Shown: piece after piece, positions 45,068 through 53,703 of the stretch | Layout of the letters: each line of letters begins with the position of its first letter | Numbering within the stretch: the stretch's first letter is position 1 | The notes under the pieces: model-generated | The model's database searches: none | The model's input: only the letters and a program-made list of their open reading frames with translations | What the model was told of the DNA's origin: nothing | NCBI GenBank assembly: GCA_038316435.1 | Contig: JBBQAQ010000003.1 | Span: 100,629 to 164,628 of the forward strand | Length of the DNA: 64,000 nt | DNA from: JACJXF01 sp038316435 | Lineage (GTDB): Bacteria > Bacteroidota > Bacteroidia > Bacteroidales > GCA-2748055 | Reading direction: 5' to 3' | Program-made: the position numbers and the translations under genes

Positions 45068-46630
45068 TTATTTTATAGTCTGGACAGATCCTTTTGGTAA
45101 GTTTATTTTCTCTCCATTGATACGGTATTCCAGGTCGTTTTTGTAAGTTATTGTTAATTCAAGTTTGCCTAGCTCATCATATTTTTTCCAGTTTTTTTCA
45201 CGAATTCCTCTGTTATACCAGCGTTCTTCTTTAAGTTCACCGTTCGGATAAAAGTATTTATGCTTTCCTTCGGCCAGATCCTGGTTGAATTCGCCAATAA
45301 ACTGCATCGTGCCCTCTTCGTAGAAGTACTTCCATAATCCATCTTTTAAACCAGTTTTATAGCTTCCTATTTCGCTATGATCATTTACCTGATAAAACCA
45401 CTCGCCTTCTTTCTCTCCATTAATAAATTCTCCTCGGGTAAGTACAGTTCCAGAATCGGAGTACTCAACCATTTGCCCGTCTTCGCGACCGTTAAAGTAA
45501 TTTTCATCCCTCCAGACGTTCCCTGTTATATAATACCATAACCATTGTTCTTCATAAAGACCTTTAAGATAGTTTCCTTCCTGTTCCTTGTTTCCATTTT
45601 TATAAAGGTAAATCCAACTTCCAGACTGAAGATTATTCATGTATTTCCCATAAGCCTTCACTTCACCTGAGTAATAAAAGTCTTTCCAAGGGCCCTCTTT
45701 GCTTCCCGTCTCGTTAACAATTCCCTCAGAAACCTGATTGCCAGAATCATTGTAAATTTTAGCATTAATTACTTTTCCAGAACCATCATAAAATCTATGA
45801 ACACCAACCGGTTTATTATCCTTATACCCGCCTGAAGAAATGAGTTTTCCGTTGTCATCGAATTGTCTTCTAAAGTCAACTTCTTCTTTAATCGACAAAT
45901 CATTTTGCGTTTCAGTTATTTTGCCATCAAGGTATTTCAAACTTAGGATAAGGTTTCCATTTTCGTTAAATTCCTTGTAATATCCATCATACTTATCATT
46001 AACGAATTTCATTTCCTTTTGGACTTTTCCATCAGGGTAGAAAGTTTTCCAGATTGATTGTTTCATTCCCTGTGCATCGAAGCGATTTATTTTTTCTCTT
46101 AAAATAAGGTAATTATTATTGTATTCGAACAAGGTTATAACAGTTCCATCCTGATCAAATTCCTTTCCCGGTCCCTGCTTTTTCCCTTCAAAATAGCTTA
46201 GTTCTTCCTTAATATTTCCATTTGGATAATAGTAAAATGCTTTGCCTTCCTTCCTGTCATTTACATATAATTCTTTACTAACGACAATTGGCAAAGCATT
46301 TTTCTCATAACTAAAAGAGTAACTATACCCATTTTTCTTCCCATACTTATAGTCGATTTTCTCGAATAATTCGCCTGCTTCATTATAGAATGTCCAAGTA
46401 CTATCCAATAAAAAATCTCTTCGAAGACCTTCCGATTTAAGAATACCAGAAACGTTATAGGTTTTCCATAATCCATCTGGTTTTCCATTGCGCATTATTC
46501 CCTCACTTGAAATCTGGTTGTTAGGATAAAAGAATTTTGTAGGACCGTCTTTAGTATCTTGTGTAAAAACAAGGTTATAATTGACGCTATTTAAAAGAAT
46601 GAAAACTAATATTTTACTTATATTATGCAT
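45068..46630 (-). CDS. Secreted YwqK/MORN-type repeat protein
   Basis: A 520-residue protein with a signal peptide (ending YNLVFTQ) and about 18-20 repeats of roughly 23 residues spanning nearly all of it. The repeat core is (Y/F)Y.(N/D)G.(L/I/V)..(E/G)......(G/K)..(G/D)G.W, as in GLWKTYNVSGILKSEG, GPWKDFYYSGEVKAYG and GLWKYFYEEGTMQFIG. Annotation pipelines often label these 'toxin-antitoxin system YwqK antitoxin', but nothing here resembles a toxin-antitoxin pair. It is squeezed between nadA (1 bp) and ruvB (7 bp), so it is co-transcribed. The repeats probably make a long beta-sheet stack at the cell surface or periplasm; the ligand is unknown. Confidence 0.85.
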   Translation of the reverse strand: MHNISKILVFILLNSVNYNLVFTQDTKDGPTKFFYPNNQISSEGIMRNGKPDGLWKTYNVSGILKSEGLRRDFLLDSTWTFYNEAGELFEKIDYKYGKKNGYSYSFSYEKNALPIVVSKELYVNDRKEGKAFYYYPNGNIKEELSYFEGKKQGPGKEFDQDGTVITLFEYNNNYLILREKINRFDAQGMKQSIWKTFYPDGKVQKEMKFVNDKYDGYYKEFNENGNLILSLKYLDGKITETQNDLSIKEEVDFRRQFDDNGKLISSGGYKDNKPVGVHRFYDGSGKVINAKIYNDSGNQVSEGIVNETGSKEGPWKDFYYSGEVKAYGKYMNNLQSGSWIYLYKNGNKEQEGNYLKGLYEEQWLWYYITGNVWRDENYFNGREDGQMVEYSDSGTVLTRGEFINGEKEGEWFYQVNDHSEIGSYKTGLKDGLWKYFYEEGTMQFIGEFNQDLAEGKHKYFYPNGELKEERWYNRGIREKNWKKYDELGKLELTITYKNDLEYRINGEKINLPKGSVQTIK

Positions 46631-46631
46631 A

Positions 46632-47636
46632 TTATAGACCTAATTTTGCAGATATTTCAAGCATTCTCCTGATCGGCTTTTCTGCTTTTATCCGAATATC
46701 TTCATTCAAAGTTACTTCAGGTAATTCGTATTTTAAGCAATTATACATTTTATTTAAAGTAATCATTTTCATAAAGCGGCAATCATTACATGCACAAGTA
46801 GAATCATCAGGAGGTGCAGGGATGAATACCTTATCAGGATTTTGTTTTTGCATTTGATAAAGTATTCCTGATTCTGTGGCAACAATGAAAGTTTTTGAAG
46901 AATTAGATACGGAATAATTTAAAAGTGCAGAGGTAGAACCAATAAAATCTGAAATTATGAGAATGGTTTGATCACATTCAGGATGAGCAATTATCTTAGC
47001 ATCTGGATACTTGCTTTTAAGTTCTAAAATTCGTTTTAGTGAAAATCTTTCGTGAACATGACAAGCGCCATCCCAGATGATCATATTTTCTCTTCCTGTT
47101 TTACTTTTTATATAATTACCAAGGTTTTTATCAGGAGCAAAGATTATTTTTTCATTTTTTGGAAGACTATTAACAATTTCAAGAGCATTTGATGAAGTGC
47201 AGGCAATATCAGATAGAGCTTTTATTTCTGCGGTAGTATTTACATAGGTGATTACAGTGTAACCAGGGTATTTATCCTTGAAAGCGGCAAATTCAATTGG
47301 CGGACATGAATCGGCCAAAGAGCAACCTGCGTTTGTGTCGGGAATGAGAACTTTTTTAGAAGGAGAAAGAATTTTTGCAGTTTCGGCCATAAAATGGACT
47401 CCAGCGAAGAGAATAATATCAGCTGAAGTGTCTGCTGCTTTCTGGGAAAGCGCAAGACTATCTCCGACAAAATCTGCAATATCCTGAATTTCTGGTTCCT
47501 GATAGAAGTGTGCTAGGATAATTGCGTTTTTTTCCTGTTTCATTCTTTTAATTTCAGAATGAAGATTAAGAGATGTGTCTATTTGCAGATCAACAAATCC
47601 ATTTTTAATAATATCTACCTTATTAACATTAATCAT
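46632..47636 (-). CDS. nadA: Quinolinate synthase
   Basis: Condenses iminoaspartate with dihydroxyacetone phosphate to quinolinate in de novo NAD synthesis. The three [4Fe-4S] ligands are in NAGCSLADSC, DIACTSSNA and the CACNDCRFMKM stretch. Substrate-site motifs AHFYQEPEIQDIADF and IWDGACHVHERF are present. Length 334 fits the family. It starts the nadA-YwqK-ruvB operon. nadB and nadC are not in the window. Confidence 0.96.
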   Translation of the reverse strand: MINVNKVDIIKNGFVDLQIDTSLNLHSEIKRMKQEKNAIILAHFYQEPEIQDIADFVGDSLALSQKAADTSADIILFAGVHFMAETAKILSPSKKVLIPDTNAGCSLADSCPPIEFAAFKDKYPGYTVITYVNTTAEIKALSDIACTSSNALEIVNSLPKNEKIIFAPDKNLGNYIKSKTGRENMIIWDGACHVHERFSLKRILELKSKYPDAKIIAHPECDQTILIISDFIGSTSALLNYSVSNSSKTFIVATESGILYQMQKQNPDKVFIPAPPDDSTCACNDCRFMKMITLNKMYNCLKYELPEVTLNEDIRIKAEKPIRRMLEISAKLGL

Positions 47637-48112
47637 TCCTTATATTCTTTATAATAATTAATTTTAAAATATTTTATGATGATGATGTTATCCCGTTAAT
47701 ATTGTTACAAAAAAAGATACGATTCGCTTGACAAGTTTACTTATAAAATATTCAAAACAGGTTATTAACATAAAAATTCTAAAATGGCTATTGTAAATCA
47801 GCAAATTCCAAAGTAATTAACAAGCTGTTAATACAGTAAAACGGTGATAAAATTAGCACTTTTTTATCCAAAAAACTGTTCAGAATATGTTTGTTTTTGG
47901 GAGCTATTTTATAAAAAAAAGAGTTTGTTTATCGGATAAAAATTATATGTGTTTACGCCTTTTCATTTTGCAAATTTAATTACCAGAAATAACGTCGCTT
48001 TATTAAACAAATTATCAACATAATAGTTAATAAGTATGAAGAGAAAAGGGCTCGATTAAAATATTTTCAGGTATTAAAATATTTAAGTAGTTTTGAACAT
48101 AATTGAATTATC
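47637..48112. other. AT-rich gap with DnaA-box-like words (possible origin region)
   Basis: A 476-bp gap between the divergent nadA and rpiB genes with no gene. It is very AT-rich and contains words close to the DnaA box TTATCCACA: TTATCCAAA (47864-47872) and TTATCAACA (48012-48020), each one base off, and TTATTAACA (47762-47770), two bases off. The odd palindrome TTTATCGGATAAA also lies here. It may simply be a divergent promoter region; the origin reading rests mainly on the parS sites 16 kb away. Confidence 0.3.
48088..48095 (+). promoter_or_regulatory. Bacteroidota -7 element for rpiB
   Basis: TAGTTTTG matches TAnnTTTG exactly, 17 bp before the rpiB start codon. It would drive rpiB and the overlapping Rrf2-family gene. 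Confidence 0.42.
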
Positions 48113-48559
48113 ATGGAAAATATTAAAATTGCCATTGCTGCAGATCATGCTGGGTTTGAATTAAAGGGGCAGATCATTCCTTATTTGCAAAGTAAAGGTA
48201 TAAAGGTAAAAGATTTCGGAACATTTAGTAAAGAATCGTCAGATTATACTGATTTTGCACATCCACTTGCAGAAGCAGTAGAGAGTGGAGAATTTACTAC
48301 GGGAATTTCAATTTGTGGAAGTGGAAACGGAATAAATATGACAGTAAATAAACATCAGGGTATTCGATCTGCCATTTGCTGGAATGAGGAAATTTCTAGA
48401 CTTGCTCGGTTACATAATGATGCAAATATTTGCGCATTGCCGGCAAGATTCATTTCAAAAGAAGAAGCGTTTAGAATTATAGACGTTTTTTTATCTACCA
48501 AATTTGAAGGCGGGCGTCATATTCAAAGGATCGAAAAAATTCCTCTAAAACAAAAATAA
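48113..48559 (+). CDS. rpiB: Ribose-5-phosphate isomerase B
   Basis: Interconverts ribose-5-phosphate and ribulose-5-phosphate in the pentose phosphate pathway. The RpiB/LacAB signatures are clear: AADHAGFELK, DFAHPLAEAVESGEF, CGSGNGINMTVNKHQGIRS and HNDANICALPARF. The CGSGNG cysteine is the catalytic base, as in E. coli RpiB. Length 148 is normal. The stop codon abuts the next gene's start, so the Rrf2-type regulator is translated from the same message. Confidence 0.95.
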   Translation: MENIKIAIAADHAGFELKGQIIPYLQSKGIKVKDFGTFSKESSDYTDFAHPLAEAVESGEFTTGISICGSGNGINMTVNKHQGIRSAICWNEEISRLARLHNDANICALPARFISKEEAFRIIDVFLSTKFEGGRHIQRIEKIPLKQK

Positions 48560-48994
48560 ATGTTATCAAATACATGTAAATACGCGATTAGGGCCGTTCT
48601 ATATCTGGCGGTAAACTCTGAATCGGGACAAAAAATTGGTATAAAGCAGATTTCTAAAGAACTTGATATTCCTACGCCATTTTTGGGAAAAATATTACAA
48701 TCTCTTGCAAAGCATAAATTGCTTTCTTCAACAAAGGGACCAAACGGAGGATTTGGAATAGGGAAAAAGCCGGAAGAATTACTATTAATGGACATTGTGC
48801 AGATAATTGATGGTATGGATGGGTTTCACAAATGTATAATTGGAGTAAGATATTGCTCAGAGCTGGAAAATCCCTGTGCATTGCATACACGATATGCTGA
48901 ATTAAGAGAAGAGATCAGAAAAATATTTGAGGTTGAAACAATTGAAATTCTGGCCAATAATATAAGAGACGGGAAACAGGTATTTGTTATTTAA
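48560..48994 (+). CDS. Rrf2-family transcriptional regulator
   Basis: A 144-residue winged-helix regulator: MLSNTCKYAIRAVLYLAV at the start, LDIPTPFLGKILQSLAKHKLLSSTKGPNGGFGI as HTH and wing. The loop KCIIGVRYCSELENPCALH carries three cysteines spaced like the [2Fe-2S] ligands of IscR and RsrR, so an iron-sulfur sensor is likely (inference). It begins directly after the rpiB stop codon and its end overlaps the convergent VanZ gene by 8 bp. Confidence 0.88.
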   Translation: MLSNTCKYAIRAVLYLAVNSESGQKIGIKQISKELDIPTPFLGKILQSLAKHKLLSSTKGPNGGFGIGKKPEELLLMDIVQIIDGMDGFHKCIIGVRYCSELENPCALHTRYAELREEIRKIFEVETIEILANNIRDGKQVFVI

Positions 48995-49373
48995 AAATTT
49001 TGATAAGGATTATTAAGGTTACAGCGAGAGTTATTCCTAATGTGTTAAAAACGGCATCGAAACCGTCAGCTGAACGGGAAGCGGTAAAAACGCCTTGAAA
49101 AATCTCGATAAACACTCCATATAAAAGAGCAAAAAGGGCTGAAAAAAGTAAAACTTTGCTTCTTGTATAAACAGTACCGGCTCTAATAGTGTCAAAAATA
49201 AGTATGAATGTCAGAAAAAAATACATACCTAAGTGTACTATTTTATCAATGTGTTTAAATGAAATCCAGCTTGGTTTTGGAACATCGCTTGAAGGCATTG
49301 TACTCAAGATAAATATTAACACTAATACAATCAGTGATTTGTAATATGAAAGAAGAAATTTGGAAAACTTCAT
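48987..49373 (-). CDS. VanZ-like membrane protein
   Basis: A 128-residue protein with four hydrophobic segments. ILSTMPSSDVPKPSW, HIDKIVHLGMYFFLTF and GVFIEIFQGVFTASRSADGFDAVFNTLG are the VanZ family pattern. VanZ itself lowers teicoplanin susceptibility, but most chromosomal members have no known function. The last 8 bp overlap the convergent Rrf2-type gene. The divergent neighbour is hemW. Confidence 0.85.
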   Translation of the reverse strand: MKFSKFLLSYYKSLIVLVLIFILSTMPSSDVPKPSWISFKHIDKIVHLGMYFFLTFILIFDTIRAGTVYTRSKVLLFSALFALLYGVFIEIFQGVFTASRSADGFDAVFNTLGITLAVTLIILIKIFK

Positions 49374-49485
49374 GATCCGGTCTGTTTTTTAATCAGAATC
49401 ACAAAGATACTTTTAGTAAGCAAAACCCTTTATTCTTTTTTAATTTTTGGAAATCTAATTCATTTAAACAGTTAACAAAATAATT

Positions 49486-50610
49486 ATGGCTGGCATTTAC
49501 ATTCACATACCCTATTGCAGGCAGGCTTGCAGGTATTGTGATTTTCATTTTGTAGTTTCTGTCTGGCAAAAAAAGGAATTATTACCCATAATTTTGAAGG
49601 AAATTGAACTCAGGAAGAATTATTTGGATGAGGAATTAGTAAGCAGTATATATTTTGGGGGAGGAACGCCCTCTATTCTTGAAAAGGGAGAGATCGAAAG
49701 CATTCTTGAGACAATCAGAAGATTTTATAGGGTTTCGGGGGATGTTGAAATCAGTTTTGAAGCCAATCCTGAAGATTTAAAAATGGAATATCTTTTAAAT
49801 CTTAGGAAAACTGGCATTAACCGCCTCAGTATTGGAATCCAGTCTTTTCAAAACTCAGATCTTGAACTTATGCACAGGATTCATAGTTCAGAGCAGGCAA
49901 TTATAGCAGTAAAAGATGCCCAGAAAGCGGGATTTGATAATATCAGTATTGATTTGATTTACGGAATACCCCGACAAGATGCCGGAGTTTGGGAGAAGAA
50001 TCTTGATACAGCTCTCTCATTAGGAATTCAACATTTTTCCGCCTACCATCTTACCTATGAAACAGGGACTATTTTTGATCATTGGGTAAAAAAAGGAAGA
50101 ATTAAGCCGGTGCAGGAAGAGGAAAGCATACTTCAGTTTAAGACATTGATAGAGCGGGCCAGAAATAAGGGATATATTCATTATGAAATTTCAAATTTAT
50201 CTTTGCCGGGATTTGTATCGAGACATAACAGCAGTTACTGGCATCAACAAAAATATTTAGGTGTTGGTCCGTCTGCGCATTCTTACAACACGAAAAGTCG
50301 AAGCTGGAATTTCAAAAGCAATAAAAAGTACGAGGAAAATTTTCTTAGTGAAACAGATTACTTTGAAACAGAAAAATTAACAGAAAATGATCATTACAAC
50401 GAATTCGTAATGATGCGTTTACGGCTAATTGCTGGACTTAGTCTAATGGAAATAAAAGATAGGTTTGGAAAAGAATATCAAAATTATTTTAGCACCCAGA
50501 TAAATAAATATGTGAGAAGTGGCCACATGGAAGTTACAGGGGATAATTGCCGGCTTTCAGAGGATGGTATTTTCATTGCAGACCATATCATTTCTGAAGT
50601 TTTCAAATAA
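49486..50610 (+). CDS. hemW: Radical SAM heme chaperone HemW
   Basis: A radical SAM protein that binds heme and delivers it to membrane cytochromes. The cluster motif CRQACRYC in AGIYIHIPYCRQACRYCDF gives CxxxCxxC, and IYFGGGTPS plus EANPEDL follow. The C-terminal HemN-like part includes HYEISNLSLPG and GVGPSAHSY. The lack of the longer HemN N-terminus separates it from coproporphyrinogen dehydrogenase. Length 374 is normal. It is convergent with the coiled-coil gene, with a two-sided terminator between. Confidence 0.93.
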   Translation: MAGIYIHIPYCRQACRYCDFHFVVSVWQKKELLPIILKEIELRKNYLDEELVSSIYFGGGTPSILEKGEIESILETIRRFYRVSGDVEISFEANPEDLKMEYLLNLRKTGINRLSIGIQSFQNSDLELMHRIHSSEQAIIAVKDAQKAGFDNISIDLIYGIPRQDAGVWEKNLDTALSLGIQHFSAYHLTYETGTIFDHWVKKGRIKPVQEEESILQFKTLIERARNKGYIHYEISNLSLPGFVSRHNSSYWHQQKYLGVGPSAHSYNTKSRSWNFKSNKKYEENFLSETDYFETEKLTENDHYNEFVMMRLRLIAGLSLMEIKDRFGKEYQNYFSTQINKYVRSGHMEVTGDNCRLSEDGIFIADHIISEVFK

Positions 50611-50653
50611 AAAAAAGACGAAAGCAGAAAGAAAATCTGCTATCCGTCTTAAA
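50611..50653. terminator. Bidirectional terminator between hemW and the coiled-coil gene
   Basis: AAGACG (50615-50620) pairs with CGTCTT (50645-50650), and inside it GCAGA (50624-50628) pairs with TCTGC (50636-50640). A run of A precedes and T-rich DNA follows, so it can serve both convergent genes. It starts directly after the hemW stop codon. Confidence 0.65.
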
Positions 50654-50668
50654 TTTATACTGTAGGAT

Positions 50669-51556
50669 TTACCTTAAAGCGAATTCAGATTTTCCAATAA
50701 GTTTTCCATCGCAATAAAGCTCGCAGGTGCTATTTCCTTTAAGCAGGTCGCCATTATTATCCCAGAAGATGGAAACTGGAAGATCGTTTTTCTCATAGAT
50801 AACTTCACGGCTTGCGCTATAAGGGAGCTGATTACTTTCAAAATCAAATACGCCGGCTTCTTTTGAGCCCAAAGCAACGCCATCGGGTCTTACAAGGCGG
50901 AGATAAATAATTTTTGTTCCCGCATCAGCAACAGTATTCTTACGAAGAGTAAAATCAACCCTTATTTTGGTTACTTTATCAACTTTATCCTGTTCTTTAC
51001 TTCTTTTATTTAGGGCAACCGTTGTAATACTAGCAGCAATCAGGGTTTTTGCCTCCAGCTTTATTGAAGTAAGCTCTACTTTTTCCTGTTCCAGCATTTT
51101 ATTTTTTGTTTCAAGTTTTGCCCCTACGTTTTTCAGGTCTTTGTTTTCACCAAGCAGGATCTGATTTTTTGTGTTAAGGCTATCGATTTGAACAATGTAA
51201 CTTTTCAGAACATCACGAATGGTGAGTAATTCCTTCTCATAACGTTTAATTTTTTCAGAGTCGCTGATTCGCATAGAAAGAAGTCTTTTGATTTTTTCCT
51301 GCTGCATTGTCAGCTGTGTATTCAAAGTATCATTATCTGATTTAAGGGCATCGTATTGAGCGATAATTCCATTCAATTCAGTCTCAAGAGAATCCTTTTT
51401 TACCTCCACCATTCCTGAATATTGCTGCAATTGTGCAATAACAGCGCGACTTTCCTTTCTTTGAGCGAAATAAAGGAATAAAACTACAATTAAAGCGAGC
51501 GACATAACTGCAAATCCCACAATAAGGAGTGAAGGTGAATTTTTCTTGTTTTCCAT
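50669..51556 (-). CDS. Membrane-anchored coiled-coil protein of unknown function
   Basis: A 295-residue protein. Residues about 9-30 form a membrane anchor, residues about 35-170 a long coiled coil with heptads (LQQYSGMVEVKKDSLETEL, DTLNTQLTMQQEKIKRLLSM, TKNQILLGENKDL), and residues about 195-295 a compact beta-rich domain (KVTKIRVDFTLRKNT, KIIYLRLVRPDG, STCELYCDGKLIG). I do not recognise a named domain in the C-terminal part. Similar proteins occur in related Bacteroidota, from memory. No partner gene is evident. Confidence 0.75.
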   Translation of the reverse strand: MENKKNSPSLLIVGFAVMSLALIVVLFLYFAQRKESRAVIAQLQQYSGMVEVKKDSLETELNGIIAQYDALKSDNDTLNTQLTMQQEKIKRLLSMRISDSEKIKRYEKELLTIRDVLKSYIVQIDSLNTKNQILLGENKDLKNVGAKLETKNKMLEQEKVELTSIKLEAKTLIAASITTVALNKRSKEQDKVDKVTKIRVDFTLRKNTVADAGTKIIYLRLVRPDGVALGSKEAGVFDFESNQLPYSASREVIYEKNDLPVSIFWDNNGDLLKGNSTCELYCDGKLIGKSEFALR

Positions 51557-51696
51557 AGTTTGATTAATTTTGGTGCTAATTTACAAATTCTTATCAGACA
51601 TAAAAAAGCCTGAACAAATGATTCTTTATTATTTAGGTTTGTATGAGAAGAAACGCAGAAGGTAGGTATTTATTTTGCAGGCTGAAGAACAGACTG

Positions 51697-52302
51697 TTAC
51701 TTATGGTCTAAATCTTCAATACTTATCAGGTTATTGAGAATAGCATAAACGGTAAGTCCGGAGATAGTTTTAATTCCAAGTTTGTTCGTGATATTTTTTC
51801 TATGTGTAATCACGGTATGACTTGAAAGAAACAGTTTGTCGGCCATTTCCTTATTTGTCAGGCCTTTAGCAACCAGTTTAAGAATGGTTTTTTCTCTCTC
51901 ACTTAGTCCGGTTTGTTGAATAGACGATAAATGTTTGTTGAATTTAGTCTGTATCAGGAGGTTTAGTTTTTCGAAGATATCGTCACGTTCATCTTGTGTG
52001 CTTATTATTTCAAGTAATTCCCCTGAATACTCAGTTGGCATGTAAATTCCCGAGTCAATACCAATACAAAATTCTTTAAGATTTACATTAATTTCCTGAT
52101 TCCTATATTTCCCCAGCTCATTCAGCAAGCTAATATTAACGACAAGAAAGTCTGGTTGATATTTTTGAAAAATGGAGTTTATTGAATCGAGGGAATCAGT
52201 CTCCTTTACAACTGTTGCGTGTTCAATCCTGTTAATAATTGAGGCAATACCTTTACGAATAAGGTAGGACTTCTCGACAATTACAAATTTTACTCTTTCC
52301 AT
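51697..52302 (-). CDS. LuxR-type response regulator with degenerate receiver domain
   Basis: A 201-residue protein with a receiver-like N-terminal domain (about 1-115) and a LuxR/FixJ helix-turn-helix (about 134-195; LSEREKTILKLVAKGLTNKE, then SSHTVITHRKNITNKLG). In the receiver the acidic pair at the first strand is reduced (VIVEKS) and the phospho-accepting Asp is Asn (DFLVVNISLL). It therefore probably does not accept phosphate in the usual way. The start overlaps the hemerythrin gene's stop (TAATG), so the two are translationally coupled and the hemerythrin protein may supply the signal (inference). Confidence 0.82.
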   Translation of the reverse strand: MERVKFVIVEKSYLIRKGIASIINRIEHATVVKETDSLDSINSIFQKYQPDFLVVNISLLNELGKYRNQEINVNLKEFCIGIDSGIYMPTEYSGELLEIISTQDERDDIFEKLNLLIQTKFNKHLSSIQQTGLSEREKTILKLVAKGLTNKEMADKLFLSSHTVITHRKNITNKLGIKTISGLTVYAILNNLISIEDLDHK

Positions 52303-53039
52303 TATTTTGAGTTATAAAGGGAAAGAAGTTTTTCCTCCATAACGGCCACCTTTGGAATTAGAACCTTATCTTCCAAAGATGCATGAATATTGAGATCTTT
52401 TTCGAGCCGGAAGAGTTCTGTTAATATTGTGTTGCAAAGGCTAACCGATTTTGCAGGAGGAAGGTATTTGATAATAATATTTATCAGATCAAATAATTTT
52501 TCCTCAATATTATCATGTTCGGATGCGTAATTGTTTATGGAATATGATTTGATTTTTGAATAGATATCCTTATTTATTTTATTACTGTAAAATGCAGATT
52601 CTATTTCGAGGACATAAGGGTGAATGGCTACTTCTTCCCTTGAAATATGGTTTGTTATTTCCTTGATATAATCGTTAAAAAATTTCTCTACAAGACTGAA
52701 TTTTTCATTGTCAACGGTTTCTTCCTCTAGCATTAAGTGAATGTTATGTTCAATTTCTGGAATTTTTTCATTAAGGTAGTATTGGTGTGTTTTTTTAAGG
52801 TATTGAACAATCAGAGAAATTGGAAATGAGTTGAGTTCTTTTTGTTGCACATAGTCTTCATCTACGAATGAATTCGTAATTTCCAGGAAGAAATCAATAT
52901 TTACTTCAGCCTCAAGACAAACCTCTTTTACCGTTTTATCTCCAAAACCGAGTTTAATGTTGAATCGTGAGATTACCGGAAGCAAAGTGAAATTGTGAAT
53001 TAGCACATCGGCCATCTTCATTTCAGGGGTGATGTTCAT
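52302..53039 (-). CDS. RIC-like hemerythrin-domain protein
   Basis: A 245-residue protein. The N-terminal 55 residues (MKMADVLIHNFTLLPVISRF) resemble the DUF542 region of RIC/ScdA iron-sulfur repair proteins but lack its paired cysteines. The hemerythrin domain supplies likely di-iron ligands: KKTHQYYL, NHISREEVAIHPYV, ASEHDNIEEKL and LEKDLNIHASLEDKVLIPK. Such proteins respond to oxygen, nitric oxide or damaged iron clusters. It shares one base with the LuxR-type gene (TAATG), which strongly suggests a sensor-regulator pair. Confidence 0.8.
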   Translation of the reverse strand: MNITPEMKMADVLIHNFTLLPVISRFNIKLGFGDKTVKEVCLEAEVNIDFFLEITNSFVDEDYVQQKELNSFPISLIVQYLKKTHQYYLNEKIPEIEHNIHLMLEEETVDNEKFSLVEKFFNDYIKEITNHISREEVAIHPYVLEIESAFYSNKINKDIYSKIKSYSINNYASEHDNIEEKLFDLINIIIKYLPPAKSVSLCNTILTELFRLEKDLNIHASLEDKVLIPKVAVMEEKLLSLYNSK

Positions 53040-53140
53040 GATGGGTTTATGTATTTTAAAAATTTGACGAAGTAAAATTAAGAATTTCTTAGAATCAACA
53101 ATTTTAACAATCCTTTAACTGAAAGAATGTTTAAAGCATT

Positions 53141-53148
53141 TACTTTTG
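53141..53148 (+). promoter_or_regulatory. Bacteroidota -7 element for the metal-resistance locus
   Basis: TACTTTTG is an exact TAnnTTTG match 34 bp before the GTG start of the HYC_CC_PP gene. A TTTA at 53114-53117 lies 23 bp upstream, near the expected -33 position. This may start the whole hma-cus transcript. Confidence 0.48.
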
Positions 53149-53182
53149 TGAACACATTTCATAATGAAGTGTTTAAATACTG

Positions 53183-53602
53183 GTGAAAAAGATTTTATCC
53201 ATATCATTAATATTTCTGATTCTCCTGACCGGGACGCATCTTACTATCGCAAAGCATTATTGCGGCGGAAGTTTCGCTGCGTCAAAAGTTTCTTTTACAG
53301 GGGAGCTTGCCTCATGCGGTATGGAGAATTCGGAAGAATCTTGCCCACAATCAGCAAACAACTTAAAATCGCATTGCTGCGATGACGAGGTCACTGTTTG
53401 TACTTTCAATAATACATATACGCTTACCTATTCTGACTTTTCGGGAATTTCGCAAGTCTTAACTCATGATTTTGCATTGCCTGTAGCTGTAAAAATTTAC
53501 CAGAGTCTGTCTTTAAACCTAATAATTGCAAGTATCAGTCCGCCTCACAACATTCAGCCCACAGCGGTCAACTTGGCAGAGGTATGCGTTTTCCGCAATT
53601 GA
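53183..53602 (+). CDS. HYC_CC_PP family protein (small secreted, Cys/His-rich)
   Basis: A 139-residue exported protein starting from GTG. The signal segment is residues 3-22. The motifs that name this Bacteroidota family are all present: His25-Tyr26-Cys27 (KHYCGGSF), Cys65-Cys66 (KSHCCDDE) and the Pro-Pro near residue 124 (SPPHN). There are additional cysteines at about 45 and 54. The family is poorly characterised. Genes for it often precede metal-efflux genes, as here, so metal binding in the periplasm is plausible. A TAnnTTTG promoter element lies 34 bp upstream. Confidence 0.85.
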   Translation: MKKILSISLIFLILLTGTHLTIAKHYCGGSFAASKVSFTGELASCGMENSEESCPQSANNLKSHCCDDEVTVCTFNNTYTLTYSDFSGISQVLTHDFALPVAVKIYQSLSLNLIIASISPPHNIQPTAVNLAEVCVFRN

Positions 53603-53664
53603 AATTTCCGATTCCAATTTTACTTTTCAAATAGCCGGTGAGGTTTATTTGTTAAGGTTTCGTG

Positions 53665-53678
53665 TATTTATATAAATA
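53665..53678. promoter_or_regulatory. 14-bp AT palindrome before the HMA gene
   Basis: TATTTATATAAATA is a perfect palindrome 25 bp upstream of the HMA gene start codon. Being AT-only it could be chance, but its position is that of an operator. Confidence 0.2.
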
Positions 53679-53703
53679 ATTTTCACACTTTAAATTTAAA
53701 ACA

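Noticed and set aside
45068..46630. YwqK protein as part of a toxin-antitoxin system
   Set aside because: The label comes from family naming; there is no toxin-like neighbour and the protein has a signal peptide and many structural repeats.
47684..47709. Possible third ECF promoter upstream of nadA on the minus strand (TGTAAC, 16 nt, CATC)
   Set aside because: The -10 word is CATC instead of CGTC and the T-run after TGTAAC seen in the two good sites is absent. The spacing could be chance in AT-rich DNA.
53164..53385. 73-residue frame overlapping the HYC_CC_PP gene
   Set aside because: It lies in another frame of a gene with clear family motifs and a signal peptide, and has no recognisable content itself.
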